Positions 61,142 to 64,000 of a DNA stretch of 64,000 bases are shown here, piece by piece. Numbering within the stretch: the first letter of the stretch is position 1; every line of letters begins with the position of its first letter. Source of the stretch: Luscinia megarhynchos (lineage: Eukaryota > Chordata > Aves > Passeriformes > Turdidae); contig CM067589.1 of the NCBI GenBank assembly GCA_034336665.1, positions 1,993,720 to 2,057,719 of the forward strand. Reading direction: 5' to 3'. A program made the position numbers and the translations under genes. The notes below the pieces were generated by a model. The model was not told where the DNA came from, searched no databases, and saw only the letters and a list, made by a program, of their open reading frames with translations.

Positions 61142-63881
61142 CTGCACACAGACAAGAAATGCAAGGAAATCAGAGTGTGACAGGATCTCCAGATGTGCCT
61201 GCTACAGCCCCATAGCCTGAGGAGCCAGGTAAGATATGGCTGTTCCAGTCCTGATCTGTGTTTAGGCCAGATACAGCAACACAATTATGCTCCAACAAAA
61301 TAAACTTGGATCATTATACATTATCCTAGACAGAGCTGATAAACAAACAACTAGTGGAGCTCGTAACAGTAGAAAACATTTCGGATGGGATTGCAAAAAA
61401 GCTAAGGAACATTAAAATAACAGCAGCTTAGCCAGATCTGATGCACAGTTTGGGTGCTGGGCTCACCACTTTCCACACAAACTCTAGTACCTGTCTATTT
61501 TAACTATTTCTGTAACATTTTAGGAAAGTCACTAATAAAGGGCTTCTAAATCACAAGCATTCTTTAGCAAAAGGCAGGCAGACAACTGCATAAACTTGAG
61601 GATGCAGAGAGGATTTTGCAAATGCAGTTAAAGACTCTGAAGGTCACACTCACCTGCTGTACAGATGTGGCAGGAAGAGTGGGGTGCCCAGGCAATTCCA
61701 TTGACACATGCTCTGTGGTTGTTTAACCTGGCCACAGGGGTGCAGGGAACTCTGACATCTAGAATCACAACCTTCAGAAACAAAAACCAGCTATGTTAAT
61801 AAATCACATTTTTAAAAATTAATTTATTCAAAATACAAAATATTTTGAGGTAAGGCTACAAACATGGCTCTTTCCTAAAGAATGTAGCTAGCAGCCAGCC
61901 CTGTTCCTAAAGAACAGCTTCCAGCTGCTCAGTGTGTCATGTGTCTCAAAAGAAGTCAGATTTCACAGGGGGCTTGTGAGCTAGGCAAACAAACTGTGCT
62001 CCCCTGAAGCAGCCTTGCTAACAAACTAAAACTGGACTGGGAAAGAGCAAGGTGACTGCAGTTAAGATTTTATGTCAAAATTATAGCCCAGCTGCTCACC
62101 AATTCCTCTTAAAAATCAGCTGAAATATATAAACCATAAAGCTGAAGTTTGCAATGCCAAAGTCACTTTTTAAACTCCTTAGTGCACTAGGTCCTTGATC
62201 ATTCTTTGGGTACTGACAGTGCCCCCTTCCCCCAAACTCCTGGGTATAAATCAGCACCAAGCCACCTCCCCCAGAGACAAGCGGGAGCAGCTGAGGAGAG
62301 GGGCTGCTGCCTCACCTCCATGCCGTCCATGGCCATGGTGGCCAGGTAGTTGGGGTCCTGCTTGTTCCAGCAGAGGCGCAGCAGGGGGTGGTGCTGGGGG
62401 TCCTCGTAGATGATGGTGCTGTGCTCCAGGTGGCGCAGGTCGAACATCCGCACCGAGCCGTCCGCGCCCACCGACGCAAACATGTCCCGGCCGCCGCCCG
62501 CGCGGCTGAAGGCGATGTCGTACACCTGGGGAGAGCAGGGCTCAGCTGGGCTGGCACAGCTCGGCGGGCAGGGACAGCCCCAGGCAGCTCAGCTCAGCTC
62601 AGCTGGGCTCAGTTCAGCAGTGTGGGCAGGGACAGACCCTGACAGCTCAGCTCAGCTGGGCTCAGTTCAGCAGTATGGGCAGGGACAGCTCCAAACAGCT
62701 CAGCTCAGCTCAGCTGGGCTCAGTTCAGCAGTATGGGCAGGGACAGCCCCAGGCAGCTCAGCTCAGCTCAGCTGGGCTCAGTTCAGCAGTGTGGGCAGGG
62801 ACAGCCCCAGACAGCTCAGCTGGGTTCAGTTCAGCAGTATGGGCAGGGACAGACCCAGACAGCTCAGATGGGCTCAGCTCAGTTCAGCAGTGTGGGCAGG
62901 GACAGCCCCAGACAGCTCAGCTGGGCTCAGTTCAGCAGTATGGGCAGGGACAGACCCAGACAGCTCAGCTGAGCTGGGCTCAGTTCAGCAGTATGGGCAG
63001 GGACAGCTCCAAACAGCTCAGCTCAGCTAAGCTGGGCTCAGTTCAGCAGTATGGGCAGGGACAGACCCAGACAGCTCAGCTCAGCTGGGCTCAGTTCAGC
63101 AGTGTGGGCAGGGACAGACCCAGACAGCTCAGCTCAGCTCAGCCCAGTTCAGCTAATTTCAGCTCAGTTCAGCAGTATGGGCAGGGACAGCCCGAGACAG
63201 CTCAGCTCAGCACAGCTCAGCTGAGCAGCACGGGCAGGAACAGCACTCTGCATGGGCACAGCCTCTCAAACGCCTCCTGCCCCTCGAACTGCTCATTACA
63301 CTTGCCAAAAGTAAGAAATGCATGCTTGTGTAATTGTAGTATCACTCACTGAAGCTAAAACCTATCCATTTCCTAGACTTGGGTTTTTTTACATTAGTTG
63401 TTGAAAAGTAAAATGTTAAAATCAAAGAATTTTACAAGCTCCTTATTGCCTTTGATATGAAGTTGATTTCAAGTCTAATTTGATGTTTTATCTCATTTTT
63501 CTATGATATTCCGGAGCATAATCTGTTACAACACGCATGTTCTTGAGTCGAGTCTATGCTGAGTTTAAAAAATTGTTTCGATAGCCAACAGTATTTAGGT
63601 ACTCAAAACTGTACATAATATTAGAAGAACTGTATACAAACTTACATAAATGATCTGAGTTATGAAATTGTTCAAGAAAGGAAACGAGAAAAATGGAAAA
63701 GTTGTCTTCCTTTTCTACTGCTTTAAAAAGATGCAATGTAAGCAATCAAAACCCCCCATCACCTCTTTGTCATGTGCAATAAGCTGGGTCTTCACGTGGC
63801 CAGACACCAAATTTACTCTTCCCAGAACCTGTCCTGTCTCCAGACCCCAAATAGTGCAGGTTGTGTCAATACTAGAGGTAC
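60969..63881 (-). CDS. DCAF7: DCAF7 (WDR68/HAN11), DDB1- and CUL4-associated factor 7, C-terminal part (4 exons; gene runs off the right edge)
   Basis: WD40 beta-propeller scaffold that binds DYRK1A/B and HIPK2 and is a candidate substrate receptor of CUL4-DDB1 ligase. The four exons here encode about residues 137-342 of the 342-residue family protein, and as far as I can recall human DCAF7 the match is essentially complete, in line with the extreme conservation of this protein. Segments (in transcript order) are 63763-63881, 62316-62525, 61654-61771 and 60969-61141. WD-repeat landmarks include [41 protein letters not shown] and [14 protein letters not shown]. The protein ends [11 protein letters not shown] with TAA at 60971-60969. 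Upstream exons and promoter are outside the window. Confidence 0.98.
61654..61771 (-). CDS. DCAF7: DCAF7 penultimate coding exon
   Basis: It encodes [20 protein letters not shown] to SSCHICTA plus one base. The donor is GTGAGT and the acceptor TTTCTGAAG. Confidence 0.97.
62316..62525 (-). CDS. DCAF7: DCAF7 internal exon
   Basis: It encodes 70 residues, [20 protein letters not shown] to [11 protein letters not shown], phase 0 at both ends. The acceptor is CTGCTCTCCCCAG and the donor GTGAGG. Confidence 0.98.
62540..63232. repeat. AGCTC-rich minisatellite in a DCAF7 intron, next to an exon acceptor
   Basis: The + strand unit is CAGCTCAGCTCAGCTGGGCT, CAGTTCAGCAGTATGGGCAG, then GGACAGCCCCAGA, with period 47-58 bp because the AGCTC pentamers vary from one to four. 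About 12-13 copies. It starts about 15 nt from the exon edge at 62525. Confidence 0.97.
63233..63762. other. DCAF7 intron, remaining part
   Basis: AT-rich intron with no recognised feature. Confidence 0.7.
63763..63881 (-). CDS. DCAF7: DCAF7 internal exon (first in this window)
   Basis: It encodes [20 protein letters not shown] to TQLIAHDKE, after a split Gly (about residue 137). The donor is GTGATG and the acceptor TTTTGTTTCAG. The next upstream exon is beyond the right edge; 63882-64000 is intron. Confidence 0.97.
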
Positions 63882-64000
63882 CTGAAACAAAACCACTTCT
63901 ATTAGTACAATTAATATTGTCACAAATGATTTAATCACTTTCTAGGTTAATGCAACATCCCCCAACACCTACAGATCAAAATAGCCATGAGAACAGCATA

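Overview
The window is nuclear DNA from a vertebrate, almost certainly a bird. It holds three intron-containing genes that I recognise from their predicted proteins, in the order LIMD2 (+ strand, complete coding region), MAP3K3/MEKK3 (- strand, complete coding region of 17 coding exons) and DCAF7/WDR68 (- strand, last four coding exons only; the gene continues off the right edge). The same neighbours sit together on human 17q23.3. The avian call rests on many fragments of the chicken-repeat-1 (CR1) LINE 3' end, on compact introns, and on very GC-rich sequence packed with minisatellites, as is typical of avian microchromosomes.

Layout: 1-4811 is GC-rich sequence upstream of or within the 5' part of LIMD2, with no coding exon that I recognise. 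LIMD2 coding exons lie between 4906 and 7009 and its 3' end is near 7420. A G-rich minisatellite (7445-7945) follows directly. LIMD2 and MAP3K3 are convergent, with MAP3K3 3' UTR running down to about 10.57 kb. MAP3K3 coding exons lie between 13883 and 50003 and encode a predicted 652-residue kinase with an N-terminal PB1 domain and a C-terminal kinase domain. Its promoter is a CpG island at about 49.84-50.57 kb. From 50.57 to about 55.1 kb is intergenic sequence with old retroposons; from about 55.1 to 60.97 kb is probably the long DCAF7 3' UTR. DCAF7 exons end the window.

The three genes are not an operon and share no single pathway. MAP3K3 is a MAP3K acting on the MEK5/ERK5, JNK and p38 cascades. 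DCAF7 is a WD40 scaffold for DYRK1A/HIPK2 and CUL4-DDB1. LIMD2 is a small LIM protein reported to act through integrin-linked kinase.

The most unusual property is a set of at least ten tandem-repeat arrays (0.3-2.4 kb, units of about 18-60 bp). Six of them start within about 5-25 nt of an exon edge. In two clear cases the repeat unit contains a copy of the adjoining real splice site, so the exon faces a row of decoy donors or acceptors. Several arrays are open in all three frames of one strand, which produces long spurious ORFs (up to 827 codons) that should not be read as proteins. The human neighbour TACO1, expected between MAP3K3 and DCAF7, is not visible.
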